A stretch of DNA of 64,000 bases from assembly GCA_963682025.1 (NCBI GenBank), contig OY821518.1:234505836-234569835 (forward strand), in the 5' to 3' direction. Shown piece by piece: positions 22,507 to 33,585 of the stretch. How positions within the stretch are numbered: position 1 is the stretch's first letter; each line of letters starts with the position of its first letter. A model generated the notes under the pieces. It searched no databases. It saw nothing but the letters and a program-made list of their open reading frames with translations, and had not been told where the DNA came from. A program made the translations under genes and the position numbers. This stretch comes from Cordilura impudica (taxonomy: Eukaryota > Arthropoda > Insecta > Diptera > Scathophagidae).

Positions 22507-23282
22507 TTTATACCCTCCACTCCAGTGTGCAGAGGTTACATATAAGTTTTTCATTCCGTTTGTAATAATTAGAAAAAAAATTTTGGACCCCATAAAATAT
22601 ACATATATATTTGTGATCCTTATAACAACCGGAGTTAATATAGCGATGTCCGTCTGTCCGTCTGTCCGTCTGTGGAAATCACGATGACGGTACTCGTTGA
22701 TATAAAAAATGATTCATTAACATCCTGAAAAGTTTTCCATTTAAAATCGTCCAAATCGGTCGATTAGGGCCCGAGATTTGAACGAAGAACTAAAAAAAGT
22801 CTTGAAAAAATATAATTTTCTATGTTGTTCTTGTCACGACCACGCCCTGAATAGTGCATATACAGTGATCATTTTTAGTGAGAATGATTCACCAAATTCA
22901 TGGAAAGATTTCTGTTTCAAAAATCATTAAAATCGGTGGAACAGGTCCAGGGAAATCTCTGAAAAATTAAAAAAAAAATGAAAAATATGATGTTTCTATA
23001 TTGTTCTTGTTGTTATTCTAAATGTTGTTGTCATAGCTGGACTTGTTGTTTTTGTGGTCGTTGTGGTAATAATATAATAAAAACTAACCATTTGTATATT
23101 TTTATATTAACTCTGGTAGAAAAATTTAAAAGTTTCCATTGTTTTGGCATGACTCTAAAAATTTGTTAGATCATTTCTGTTATTACCACGAGCCCGCCTG
23201 CAAAATTTCAGATCGAATGGGTTACGGGAAAGGGGTTAAAATCGATCCAAAATTTTTTCGACAAGCAGACACTACGAGTTAA
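22507..23282 (+). mobile_element. DINE2-family element, 5' portion (piggyBac target)
   Basis: TTTTTATACCCTCCACTCC start, three GTCCGTCT-type units near 22646, and sequence parallel to 2651-3445. It breaks at TTAA 23279-23282 where piggyBac begins. The DINE2 3' end reappears at 24950-25192, so one DINE2 originally spanned both parts. Confidence 0.88.
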
Positions 23283-24948
23283 CCCATTAGTGCGCAGAGT
23301 CCCTTAAAAGGGACTCTCGAATTTTCTACTGTAGCACTTTCAAAAATTTTAATTTTTAAATAACAAGTAGGCTATGTCGTTACTGACATTCCAACGAAGC
23401 ATGATTTATTTCATTTGTTTCAATTTTTTTGATTTGTGTGTTGTGTTTTATGCAAAATATGGAAAACCAATTTGTGAAAAAACAAAAATCTCGAGCTGGG
23501 TAAGTAAAATTGGAATATATTAAATATTATGTGAATATTTGTTATTTTTTGTGTGTTGTTATTTGAAAATAAGTGTGTTGATTCTATTGATGTAAAAAAA
23601 TTATAACAAAATGTTATAACTCGTGCATATAGTGACTTTGATTGCAACGTCCCCTAAAAGGGACACTGCGTCCGTAGTACAATTGTGATGCGACGATTTA
23701 GTAAATATTTTTTTTATATATAGACTTACAGTTTCTGAAATATTGAATGAACTGGAAGCCCTTGACGACAATGAGTTGAATGGTGTTGAAATTTACACAA
23801 TTCCACCAATAGATGGAGCCGATACTGATCAAGATACCGATGAAAGCGATGATGAGCATGAGGCAAATCTTAATCATCTCGGTCCAAAATTATTATCTAC
23901 AGAATGTGAAGTTGTACAGGAAGATAGTGAATGGGATGACAGTGATGATGAACCCCTAGAGAAAGTAATGCGCATCTCCTGTGGATCAAACAGACATACA
24001 AACACGAGTTCAAATTGTTGGCGAAAAGTTGAACCATTATATAATATAAATACGGAATGTACAATTATTCCACCAAGTGCTGAGGCTCAGTTATGCAAAA
24101 CCCCGACAGAATTTTTTGAATTATTTTTCTCCGAAGATATTTTAAGACATTTTGTGGAGCAAACAAACTTGTATGGACTCCAAAAGAATGTAAATTTACA
24201 AGTAACATTGGACGAGATTAAAGTATTTTTAGGAGGTATGCTCATGTCTGGATACGCCAAGTATCCCAGTAAAAGAATGTATTGGTCAAACAAACCTGAC
24301 TGTCCCAAACTGCTCTGTAACAGCATGAGAATGAAGAGGTTTGAACAAATACTAAATAATTTTCATTTGAATGACAACCTTCAAATCGATGATATGGATC
24401 GCCTTTACAAAATGAGACCACTTATAAATCACCTAAATGCATCATATCTGCGACACGGTGGGATTGATGAAACTTTGTCAATCGATGAAAGCATGATCCC
24501 GTATTATGGCAAGCATTATGCCAAGCAATATATTCGGGGGAAACCAATCCGATTTGGGTTTAAAAACTGGGCGTTAAATTCAGCTAACGGTTTTATGATC
24601 CAATTTGACATATATATGGGAAAAACTGCAGAGTCTACTCCCAAAGGATTTGGTGTAGGTGGTGATAAAGTGCTTGACCTCCTCTCAAAAGCTAATGTTC
24701 CATCTAATAAAGGATTCAAGGTAATATAACCAAAGTATACCCATTTAAAAAACAAAACTAATTTTATGTATTTCAGTTATTTATAGACAATTATTTTACC
24801 TCCGTTAAATTACTGCGACACTTGTCATCCATCGGAATATGTACCTCTGGAACGATACGAGAAGGGCGAACAGAAAAATGTCCTCTTCGCTCAATCCCGG
24901 CAATGAAAAAAGAAGAAAGGGGATCTGTAGATCATAGATTTACAAATA
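23283..24948 (+). mobile_element. piggyBac element, 3'-truncated
   Basis: TTAA at 23279-23282 followed by CCCATTAGTGCGCAGAG is a piggyBac-type end. A subterminal AGTCCCTTAAAAGGGACT palindrome lies at 23300-23317, and a related CCCCTAAAAGGGACACTG recurs at 23651-23668, just before the transposase. The right end with its TTAA is missing. The element stops within coding sequence at about 24948, where DINE2 sequence resumes, so a deletion removed the end and part of the target. Confidence 0.88.
23732..24948 (+). pseudogene. piggyBac transposase (DDE_Tnp_1_7), C-terminally truncated
   Basis: Cut-and-paste transposase for TTAA sites. Exon from acceptor ...TTACAG (23731) to 24720, intron 24721-24776 (GTAATA...TTTCAG), then an exon in correct phase to 24948. 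An acidic N-terminus is followed by the piggyBac core: LYGLQKN, FLGGMLMSGYAKYPSKRMYW, then SIDESMIPYYGKHYAK (first catalytic Asp at 24484-24486) and LFIDNYFTSVKLL across the splice (second Asp 24786-24788). The third Asp and the Cys-rich tail are lost. Apart from the truncation it has no stop or frameshift, so the insertion is young. A first exon with ATG at 23453 or 23462 and donor GGGTAAGT at about 23500 is plausible, but joining it directly to 23732 gives a phase mismatch, so the true start is uncertain. Confidence 0.85.
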
Positions 24949-24949
24949 G

Positions 24950-25192
24950 GTATATAACCTAAATGCATGCCGATCAGCAACCACGATGACCAAAAAGCAA
25001 ACACCGAAATAAATCCGAAACAATACAAAAGACGAAAACCAACCCAAAGAATTTGCTGAAATAATCTGGTATTAAGTTTAACAAATTGTTTACTTTTTCC
25101 AATATTTTGTTTACATTTATTATCATTACTCAAACCGAGGTGGAGGGTATCAAAGATGCGGCACAGCCGAATTTAACACTCTTACTTGTTTT
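24950..25192 (+). mobile_element. DINE2-family element, 3' end
   Basis: From ATAGGTATATAACCTAAATG to CTCTTACTTGTT, with the hairpin GCGGCACAGCCG near 25159 and GGTGGAGGGTATC before it. Almost identical to 6465-6702. Confidence 0.88.
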
Positions 25193-25870
25193 AATTTTTA
25201 TTGGAAATTTGAAGATATTTTACAAAATCTATCTGGCAGCCATAATAAATAATAATAAACCAGTCGCGATAGTTAAAGAATATTTAATCGGTGTCTCACT
25301 TGCCAAATCGATTAATTAAACTTTCTGATTAACGAAAATTTAAATGTCCAACTGCTTGATTTACGGCTAATTGTTTATATTTAAAACAATGTTCTCTAAT
25401 AATAAAGTGTTAATCCTTATTAAAGTGTTAATAACTAATATCAGCGAAATTTGTTTCGAATATAAACAGTTACCCGTAATTAAGCGCTTGGGCATTCAAA
25501 TTTTCGTAATGTTCGGTAGAGATAAACAATACGGCCATAAGCAATATTTTTTATATAATTATTCATTGTACAATTTTATTGTCATAGTAGTAATATTATT
25601 AGAACAGTATTATATTAAACATATCCATATTTAAATATTATTAACTAAAGTATTCTAAGTACTAGAGCGCCCGTTATGGGACAGTGTACATTAATTAATT
25701 TATATTAACTATTTGTTTATCAATAGTATACATATTATATATAATTATAAATAAACAATACGATTATAAATAAATTTAATATAAATTTTATGTGAATTTC
25801 AATTACGGATGAATTTTTTTAAAATTAATAGGTACACACATACATATGTTTTTATATACTTATATATTAC
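25193..25870. other. AT-rich intergenic DNA
   Basis: No repeat copy or coding region recognised. It lies downstream of the secreted-peptide gene on the minus strand and may hold its 3' UTR. Confidence 0.4.
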
Positions 25871-26130
25871 TTAATTTAAACGCATTCCCCTCTGATCTCT
25901 TTGTACTAAAGGCAATGGAGTGGCTCTTTCGACGAAAGGCACTATATTAACTCCACCATTTTGCAAGACTGCTATTTGACGAACTTTGATAGCAGGATAA
26001 AAAATCTGCGATGCACTCAAGCTAAGAGCACAAACTAATACGGCCATGATCATTAACATCTGTCAGGGATAATAACATTTAATCAAAATTCAACAAACTA
26101 TAAAGTTTATCATTATTTTTTTACCTTCAT
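25871..26130 (-). CDS. Two-exon gene for a 64-residue secreted peptide
   Basis: Exon 1 is ATGAAG (26130-26125), followed by donor GTAAAA. A 65-bp intron ends in CCTGACAG, and exon 2 runs 26059-25871 with TAA. The joined product begins with Met-Lys and a hydrophobic run (MLMIMAVLVCALSLSAS), a typical signal peptide probably cleaved after Ala-Ser near residue 19. A mature peptide of about 45 residues follows: QIFYPAIKVRQIAVLQNGG, then NIVPFVERATPLP and a basic end (QRDQRGMRLN). It has no cysteine after the signal. A tiny coding first exon, short intron and signal peptide are a common layout of small secreted fly genes (immune, seminal or cuticle peptides). I do not recognise the family and give no function. 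This is the best host gene in the window; the surrounding DNA is free of repeat copies. Confidence 0.65.
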
Positions 26131-27130
26131 TTTTATTACTTTTCCAATGATAAGATGTGGTGTGATGTAAAGTTAGTTAAGAATTGGTTTGGAACCAACA
26201 TCTGTTTTCTTTTTATTGAAATTCATTTTCACTTTCAAAAGAAAAAAATATGCGTATTCATTTGTTTGTATGAATGTTTGTACATACATATGTTAAAACC
26301 AAACGTGATTCGTTTATTATGATTAACCAGAAATTTGGTTAAATTTAGGTTTATTAGTATTAAAAAAAAAACAAAAAAATCGGAAGTGAAAATAAAAAAT
26401 GATTTAACAATAAATATCAACATGTGTCATCATCGATGTCATTAAATTCATATTTTATTGACAAGTGAAGTGCGAGTTGATTATTACTAAAAAAAAAAAA
26501 CAATAAGAATGCACGAAATTTTGAATGTTATAGCCAACGTTTTTGTGCATGTTTTTTATCCCGTTTGAAACTCTTTAGGAATACTTGTGTTATGTACATA
26601 CGAGTACAAGGCCTTTTACAGAACAACCCGACCTGAATAAATCATATGTTTTAAATTTTAAGGCGCGACGTTGTTTGATATATTTTTTGAGCCATTAAAA
26701 GTAAACGATCTTAGTGAACGATCACCGTTATGTGAAACAATACTTTCATTTGAAAGGACTGTTTTTTCGAATGCGCGTAGGATAATTTATTGATTGTCTT
26801 TAAAAAGGAAATACAATCAACGCACAGTGGCGCCCGTGGAGCAAACGAGGTTGCAAAAATCAAAATTTTCATGTGCGCCGACGAATAAACCCATGTTATA
26901 GGAAACTTTTCAACGATTTCAAATATGCTACTCTTAATAATATCACATTTTTAGTTTAGAAGATATAACCGTTCAAAGTGAACCGACTTTCGGTTTTCAA
27001 AAAAAACACACAATTTTTAGTCAATTTGTTGCGATTTCAGGTGTAATATCACGAAAAATAGGTAACGAATCGCCTTATTTTTTGTTTGTATTGATTGATG
27101 TATTTATTAAATGTATAATGATAAACAAAA
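26131..27130. other. Upstream region of the secreted-peptide gene; non-coding
   Basis: Contains ACGCACAGTGGCGCCCGTGG near 26820, of which CAGTGGCGCCC resembles a DNA-transposon end, but no partner was found. Nothing else recognised. Confidence 0.35.
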
Positions 27131-27823
27131 AACAAGTAAGAAAATTATAGTCGGTCTAGACCGACTATACGATACCCTATACCATGCGTTTAGAAACCCT
27201 ATCTCTTAGGCCCAACTAACAGGACATTGAAAATAAGCAAAAACCAAATTTGAGTGGGATTTTTATTAATTTTTTTGGCTATATCTATAAAGGGACTAGG
27301 TCCAAAAATTGACCGATCCTGATCATGTTTGGTAAAGTCGCTTGTATTTTGCAAAAATATGTGCAAACAAAATTTGAGAAGAATCAGTGCAATATTTTTG
27401 TTCTTTTAATAGATTTAAGTGAAGATCGGGAAGCAGCTCTATATGGGGTCAAAGGGATCATTTTTGGACTACTCATTAGTGGATGTAATGAACGCATACA
27501 AACCCAATTTTAGTAAGATCTATATGACAATTTGGATCTTATGGCAATTTATGTCGATTTCATATGGGTAATTTGTATGGGGGCTAGGTCTGAACATGGA
27601 CCGATTCTCACCAATTTCAATAGCTTACATACCAAATTTCATCAAAATATATTCATATTTGCGACCTGCAGTTTGATTACAAGCTTTACATGGACACACA
27701 GACGGACGGACGGACGGACATTGTTATATCAACTCAGAAAGTGATTCTGATTCGATCGGTATAATTAAAGATGGGTCTAGGTCAAATATTTTTGGTTGTT
27801 ACAAACAGCAGTACAAAGTCGTA
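27131..27823 (-). mobile_element. DINE-1-like element, end-truncated
   Basis: ACAAGTAAGAAAATTATAGT and an intact palindrome (near 27147-27170) at one end. At the other it stops at GTTACAAACAGCAGTACAAAGTC, so the TATACCCTATACCAC terminus (about 40 bp) is lost. About 20 bp around the CTGCAGATATGAAAAAG block are also deleted. Same subfamily as the 14.5 kb and 48.3 kb copies. Confidence 0.85.
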
Positions 27824-27829
27824 TAATTA

Positions 27830-28495
27830 ACTGTTTGCTTTGTGTTTCTCCTGGTAAATCACTATTTAAAAACTATCCGTTTTTTCACTATTTTTCAACT
27901 TTGACGGAAAATAAAAAAAATCTATATTTTTCTATATTTGCCATATTTGCAAAACATGTTCTTTGATTATTTCTTTATATAATTCAAAAGGTTTTATCTG
28001 CCCGTACGTGTCCGTTTGGCTTCTAGAGGTAAAAAAGGTTAAAATGACATGGTTGCAGAAATTGTATGGCGTGCATCCCTTACATGTTTTGACTGACAGT
28101 AGTTTGATCTAGTAGTTTGACAGTAGTTTGAAAATTGCATTTTAAGTCGGTTGTCCACCTGTGAGCCTCTGCCAAAGTCTACTCCCATTATTCTGTTACA
28201 GACACAGGATGCACAAAAAACTACTCATTGAAATTCGCAGGTACGCACCGCACTTAAAAATTACTTTGGAGTACAAATGGTCAAGAACAATATTGACTTA
28301 TGGTCCCTCCAGGTAGGCACAAATCTTATTTAGACACGAGCATAATATCAAAATTGCATAATTCAGCCTAAATCCATATGTATGCAGGGAACAGGTAAAT
28401 TTTTAGGCATGGTAGCATAAGCCTATGTATTGTAAAATAAGCATAATGCCTGGATTAGTCTACGACTGAAAGTTGGCGCAACAAGTACTGAAATC
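27830..28495. other. Unassigned DNA upstream of the second Transib-type gene
   Basis: A short direct repeat AGTAGTTTGA occurs near 28100-28130. No CACAGTG-type end was found, so the left end of the element carrying the transposase below is not identified. Confidence 0.35.
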
Positions 28496-29224
28496 ATGGC
28501 GTTAAACAATTTAAAATTATTTGAACTGTTTAGAAGGTCAACTACACCAAAGTTTTTCACGGAAGCTGCTTTAGAAGAACTTGATAGCTTATACGGAAAT
28601 ATTGAGAGAAGCGAAATTATAAAAACTAATTTTTATCTGATATATGCAAATATTAAGGCAAAATGGGTGAAATCTAATCGAACCAGTCAGAACTTCAACT
28701 CCAAATACGAGGACTGGCTTAATGAAGACACCATCCTCGATATATTGGCAGTAGATAAACCCACCACATCAACCAGAGGAGCAAAAGGAAGGCCAAACAA
28801 AAGTATTGAGGAGTGTTCAATTTTCACAAGGAAGAGGAAACTTGCCGATGCCACCAATGACTTGACCACGAAGCATTTATCGGACGCGCTGTCTATTAAA
28901 TATACAAAGGATAGTGAAAGAGTTAGGTCGTAGATTACAAAATCTGTTGCTGATGCAAGCCCACTGCGAATAAAAAGGATTAAGGAAAGCATTACCACGC
29001 CCACAAACGCACACATTAACAAGTAAGAGTGTTAAATTCGGCTATGCCGAATCTTTGATACCCTCCACCTGGGTTTTACGTTTACATTAATATCTGGACT
29101 TCTTGCACTATTTGTAACAAATGTATAAAAAATATTTGAATATGTAAACACTTTGATAAACCTATTACTGAATTATTACAACAAATGCTCTGAATTTTCA
29201 GCATTTTATAGAGGTGTCTACATA

Positions 29225-29475
29225 TTTTAGGTCATAAATTGGCAGAATGACTCCCGATTTATCCCATTTTAAATACTAACCTGATCCAGATAATTACAAA
29301 CAATATTAAGTTTAACCAGGTAAATGGTTTATTTTGTAATTTTCTTTTTAATTTAAATTTTTTAATATAAAGGTGCATTTTATTTTTTACAATCCTTTTC
29401 AATTTTCCAGACCTATTAGTATAGGGCACATTTGTGAGTCCGCATAGATCAACTTTCAACTCTTACTTCTTTTTA
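29225..29475. mobile_element. Fragment of a third DINE-like family
   Basis: ACTCCCGATTTATCCCATTT and AAGTTTAACCAGGTAAATGG resemble 40300-40390 (CCGATTTACCCCGTTTG, AGTTTACTTAGGTAAATGG). It ends CAACTCTTACTTC at about 29471, a decayed CTTACTTGTT terminus. Confidence 0.45.
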
Positions 29476-29829
29476 TTGTATTAAATCTATCTTTGTGTCT
29501 TTAAATTAATTAAGATAATTAAGATGAAAATATTTAACAAACTGTTTTTTTTAGTTAATATCTGAACATTTTACTGATACAAGGCAAAACTAAAACTGCC
29601 AAAAATTTCAGTCAAAACTATTTGGAATGTATTTGTTAAATATCGCATAATTTTTTTCAATTTTAAACTTTAAAGTCTTTTTAAGTCTGGTAATAACTCC
29701 ATAATATGAAGGAAGTAAATATGTGGATTCTTTAATAACAATGACAAGTATAAAACACTGTTTTGTGCATAACATTAAAATATTATAAATTTGAGCATAA
29801 TTAATTTAGAAACATAATTAATTTTAGAA

Positions 29830-30079
29830 AAATGTACGATTCGTTTTTCGATGATGCTGAAAACACATCAAAGAAATACAGAACATAAAGATTTTGCTTC
29901 AGTTAGTTGAGAGACGAGAAGCTAATGGATGGCTGGAGCAGGTCAAAGGTGACGACTATAAATGCAAATGCAAGGCTTTTGAAAATATATTAAAATGCGA
30001 TAAATCAGATCTAAGTATACATGCTTATAACCACTGTTATAAAAAATCTTTTAAACCCAACAGTATTGCCATAATTTGA
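29830..30079 (+). pseudogene. BED-type zinc-finger remnant, probably hAT N-terminus
   Basis: A 61-codon frame from 29894 has WLEQVKGDDYKCKCKAFENI then KSDLSIHAYNHCYKKSF. The C-x-C ... H-x(4-5)-H/C spacing and the W before it resemble a BED finger, in which a second Cys may have been changed to Phe (CKAF). An upstream ATG segment (MYDSFFDDAENTSKK, 29832) is separated by a stop. A related BED transposase C-terminus lies nearby on the other strand, so this may be an inverted hAT piece. Confidence 0.45.
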
Positions 30080-30406
30080 AATTGTAAAGATGCTAAATTG
30101 CAAAAAAAGATGCTTAAACGTACTGGATGCAAAATTTTTTTTTTCAAATTTCATTACCTTTATACTGAAAAATTATATACTTATTAATAAATTCTTTGGT
30201 TTTTAAATCGAAAAATTAATATAAAACATATGTTTCGATTTATATTTTTTAATTTTTAATTAAAATTATTTTGGATTTCATCTGAAATTTTTATTAACAT
30301 CAAATTGAAATTATTTTAAACTTAAATTAAATATTTTTAATTTTAGAGGGATTTTTTTTTTATTTAAAATAAAACAGAAATTACATTATCAAAAGATACG
30401 ATTATA

Positions 30407-31233
30407 TTAGAATAATTGGTTTATGGAATCTAACATTTCTGTGATGTCTTCATCTTCAAGTTCTTCTTGGCTCTGATATATTTCTGATGATCGACTCTTA
30501 TCAACGACATCGCTCGGTATATTGTAAGTGTGACAGCACCAATTTTTCAATTTCAATCCTTCTTTTATACGTATTACAGAACATAACAACTCGGATTTTA
30601 TTCTGTTCGAAGTTTGCTTTTAATTAAAGCTATTAAGCTAAACAAACGTTCAACTTCGGCTTTTGAGAAAGACAAAACTAATATAGACAACACAAATATT
30701 GATCCCTAAAATGGATTTTCGCCAATAGAATTTTTCAATCCATAAAGAGGTTGTATTCAGTGTTGTATCCCAGTTTTGTTCTGTGATATAACTCCATTGG
30801 ATTTGAATTTTTTCTGTTTCAGATGATATAAATTTAAACTCTTCTAATATATTGGTTATCTGTTCTTTTACCCGTTTTAATGTGTTTTGTATTGAAAATT
30901 TTGGCATTTTTTTAATACAATAATATTTTTTGGCAATCGACTTTCAAATTCATTAAAAACTGTTGTTGGTGTTTACATTCTTCTATTTCAAAATGTTTTG
31001 TTATATTTGTTGAAAGAAACGAGCAGAGTGGTAAAAGGAGTAGTACACAAAATTACTGTACTACACTTTGAGAAATAAAAACATATCAATACCATTAAAA
31101 GATGCTAAAAGCAACATTTTATTAATAAAAGATTCTAAGTTAGCATCTAGCATCTTTTGATAAATTTTGGATGCTAAACGACAAAAAAAGTTGCTAAATC
31201 TAGCAACTAAAAAGCTAAAACGGCAACACTGAA
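30407..31233 (-). pseudogene. hAT transposase C-terminus with hAT-like terminal repeat
   Basis: Minus-strand translation around 30675-30600 gives LSFSKAEVERLFSLIALIKS, the hAT C-terminal dimerisation motif (SNAEVERVFS..N.IKS). After one stop, a frame continues with SVIRIKEGLKLKNWCC to TAA at 30407. At 31233 the sequence reads, on the minus strand, CAGTGTTGCCGTTTTAGC, a typical hAT end followed by repeated GATGCTAAA/TTGCTAAAT subterminal motifs. Internal coding sequence is missing. Confidence 0.6.
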
Positions 31234-31296
31234 AACCAAGATCAAATATTCTGTTTGAGTTATAACATCTCATTTGCAAGCCATTTTAATTAAGCT

Positions 31297-31797
31297 GCGT
31301 TCACACTATGTGTTTTGCTTGTGTTTTTCTTATTGTTTTAGCACATGCAATTTGTACACATAGTGTGAACCCTTTCAAAAACTGTTCATGTACAACACAT
31401 TTGGCAAAACATATGTAAATTTTTCAATTAGAGCAGGTTCTATTTTGGCATGACAACCATATTAAAATACAATACTGCTTGTGGCGAAAGAAAAACAGAG
31501 TAAATTATAAAGATAAATATTGAAAGAAAAATAAATTGTTTAATATTAATTAACAATTAAAAAATATAAAAAATATATTACTTTATTTTTAACAATAACT
31601 TTTTGTAAATTCACAAATTAAATCAGCTGTTGTTTACATTTAGAGGTTATGTCATACGGAAATACATATGTACGTTTGATCGCAAAATGATGAATTGTAT
31701 GTAAAACGCCAATTTTGACACACACGCCGAATTACGTATGGATCGTAAAACTGAATTTACATATGGAAAATACACATAGTGTAAACACACCTTTAAT
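31297..31797. mobile_element. MITE with TTCACACTATGTGT inverted ends
   Basis: GCGTTCACACTATGTGTTTT near 31298 is mirrored by AAATACACATAGTGTAAACAC near 31768-31790. A second inverted set (CACATAGTGTGAAC near 31355) lies inside. About 500 bp, non-coding. Confidence 0.65.
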
Positions 31798-31799
31798 TG

Positions 31800-32660
31800 T
31801 GTAAATTTTAAATGCACATCTAACCATATCAAAAAGATGAATTAAACAGAATTGCAAAAATATTTTTTTTATAATATCTGTATGTTTTTTATATTATTCT
31901 TATGTAATTCTCATGATATTTTTATCTTATTTTTTATTTTTACATAATTGAAATTGTACAAATTAAAAATAAATTTTAAAAAAAGTAGTGTAGGGAAAAA
32001 AGGGAATTTTTTTCATAAGCATAGAGATTTCTGAAAAAATCTCCTGGCATCACTAGTACCTATTAAAAAACAATGTAAAAATTCACAACGCGACATAGAC
32101 TTGCTTTGTTCAAAAGCTTCCATAAGACTGAATGAAATTGTTGCTTACTTTACTCTTTGGTGAGTATTTTCATTTTTGTTCGGCTGTATACATATAAGAA
32201 GCCAATTTGAGTTCGGTTTACTCGTGCTGCTATGCATATGTTTGTGTGTTAACAAAAATATACGATATCCCAGTCATCATTTCGAAGATTGTTTTAACAA
32301 AAAATACCTTACTGTGTCTTCTTCGAGCACTTTTGATAATTAAAAACTGCTTAATCACATGCGCTATTAGAAAAAGACTAGATAATGATTTTTGCTTTCT
32401 CTTAGAAAGTGATTTATAGAAAAATTACATTAAATAAGACTCAAAAATGAGTCGAAACTGATTAGAAAAGCGGATAAAAAGGACTCTCAAGAAGATTCGC
32501 GGGTAAGGTAATATTTAATCCCAACAAAAGAATATTTTGTGATCAGCAAAAGGGCGCATTTATAACTGTTTTAATAGCACATATGAGTCAAAAAGACTCT
32601 ACATGATCATTTATTGCATAAAATGCTTACTGGGATTTTATTCACTATCTGTAGAAACAG
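31800..32660. other. Unassigned interior of the long DINE2 insertion
   Basis: No recognisable gene. AAAAAGGACTCTCAAGAAGATTCGCGGG (32476-32503) is a GC-richer island without a match elsewhere in the window. Confidence 0.3.
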
Positions 32661-32669
32661 GTTTTTTAA

Positions 32670-33155
32670 GCCGGGGGTCACACAAGGCAATTTTTATTGC
32701 GCAACTTTTTGGCAATTCTCTTTTGAAATTGCTTTTATGTCCACACACGACAATTTCTTCGGCAATTTTACTGTTTTGTTGTGTTTTTATTTTCTTATAA
32801 TTTGACATTTGTGCTCTAGTCGTAAAGAACAATAATAAAATTAAATACATACATACATAAATTAATTTAATTGGTTTTGTTGAAAAATGAATTCAAAAGA
32901 AAAAAATTAAGTCCCGATTCCATTTAAAGGCTATTTTAATAAAGTAAACAATAATTACGAATTCTTCACACCAAGAAGCGAAACACCGAATGAAAAGAAA
33001 TGTCAAATATTCAACAAAAAAAAAGCGAATGAGAGAATTGCTTGAAATATCCGAGAACCGGCAATTATTTTTCCCTTTTTATTCCCCTCACCGCAAACAT
33101 CTACAAACTCAAGAATTGCGCAACAAAAGTTGCCTTGTGTGAACTCGGACTAAAT
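32670..33155. mobile_element. Second MITE with TCACACAAGGCAA inverted ends
   Basis: GGGGGTCACACAAGGCAATT near 32673 pairs with AAAGTTGCCTTGTGTGAACTCGGA near 33127-33149, and GCGCAAC / GTTGCGC repeats sit just inside. About 480 bp. The TTCACAC terminus is shared with the MITE at 31297-31797 although the rest differs. Confidence 0.7.
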
Positions 33156-33311
33156 AAAACAAATCTGCATACAATTTCAATTCTATTTCGTTCACAATGA
33201 TACGATCAGTTTGTTTACTAGCTACTAGTAAAATAAGAAAATAGTATTATAATACAGCGTAATGATGAATTGTACTTCTCAATTAGTTTATTTTTAATGT
33301 GCCATAAGAAG

Positions 33312-33585
33312 TTCGGTTTGTGCTAAGAAAAGCATGAATATATGTTTCCCAGGGCGAAGCTTCATCATTGCACTATGATTGAGTTGAGCTCCGCGACTAT
33401 TCATAATGTGAATAGCTCGTGTCAAAAATTTTTGGTAGTTGGGAATGGCGTTTGTGTTAAGAAAAGCATAAACGCATGTTTCCCAGGGCAAGGCTCGATC
33501 ATTGCACATTGATTGAGCTGAGCTCCGCGGTTATTCTTAATGTGGATAACTGTTGAAACAAAATTTTCGGAATGGCGTTTGCCTC
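33312..33585. repeat. Tandem duplication, two ~135-bp units
   Basis: Units start at about 33316 (TTTGTGCTAAGAAAAGCATG) and 33451 (TTTGTGTTAAGAAAAGCATA). Both contain TGTTTCCCAGGGC and TGAGCTCCGCG and end at GGAATGGCG. About 80% alike. It is GC-richer than its surroundings; no tRNA fold or coding frame supported. Confidence 0.8.

Noticed and set aside
33312..33585. tRNA-like or SINE head in the duplicated GC-rich units
   Set aside because: GAGCTCCGCG looked like part of a tRNA promoter box, but no cloverleaf or A/B box pair could be drawn.
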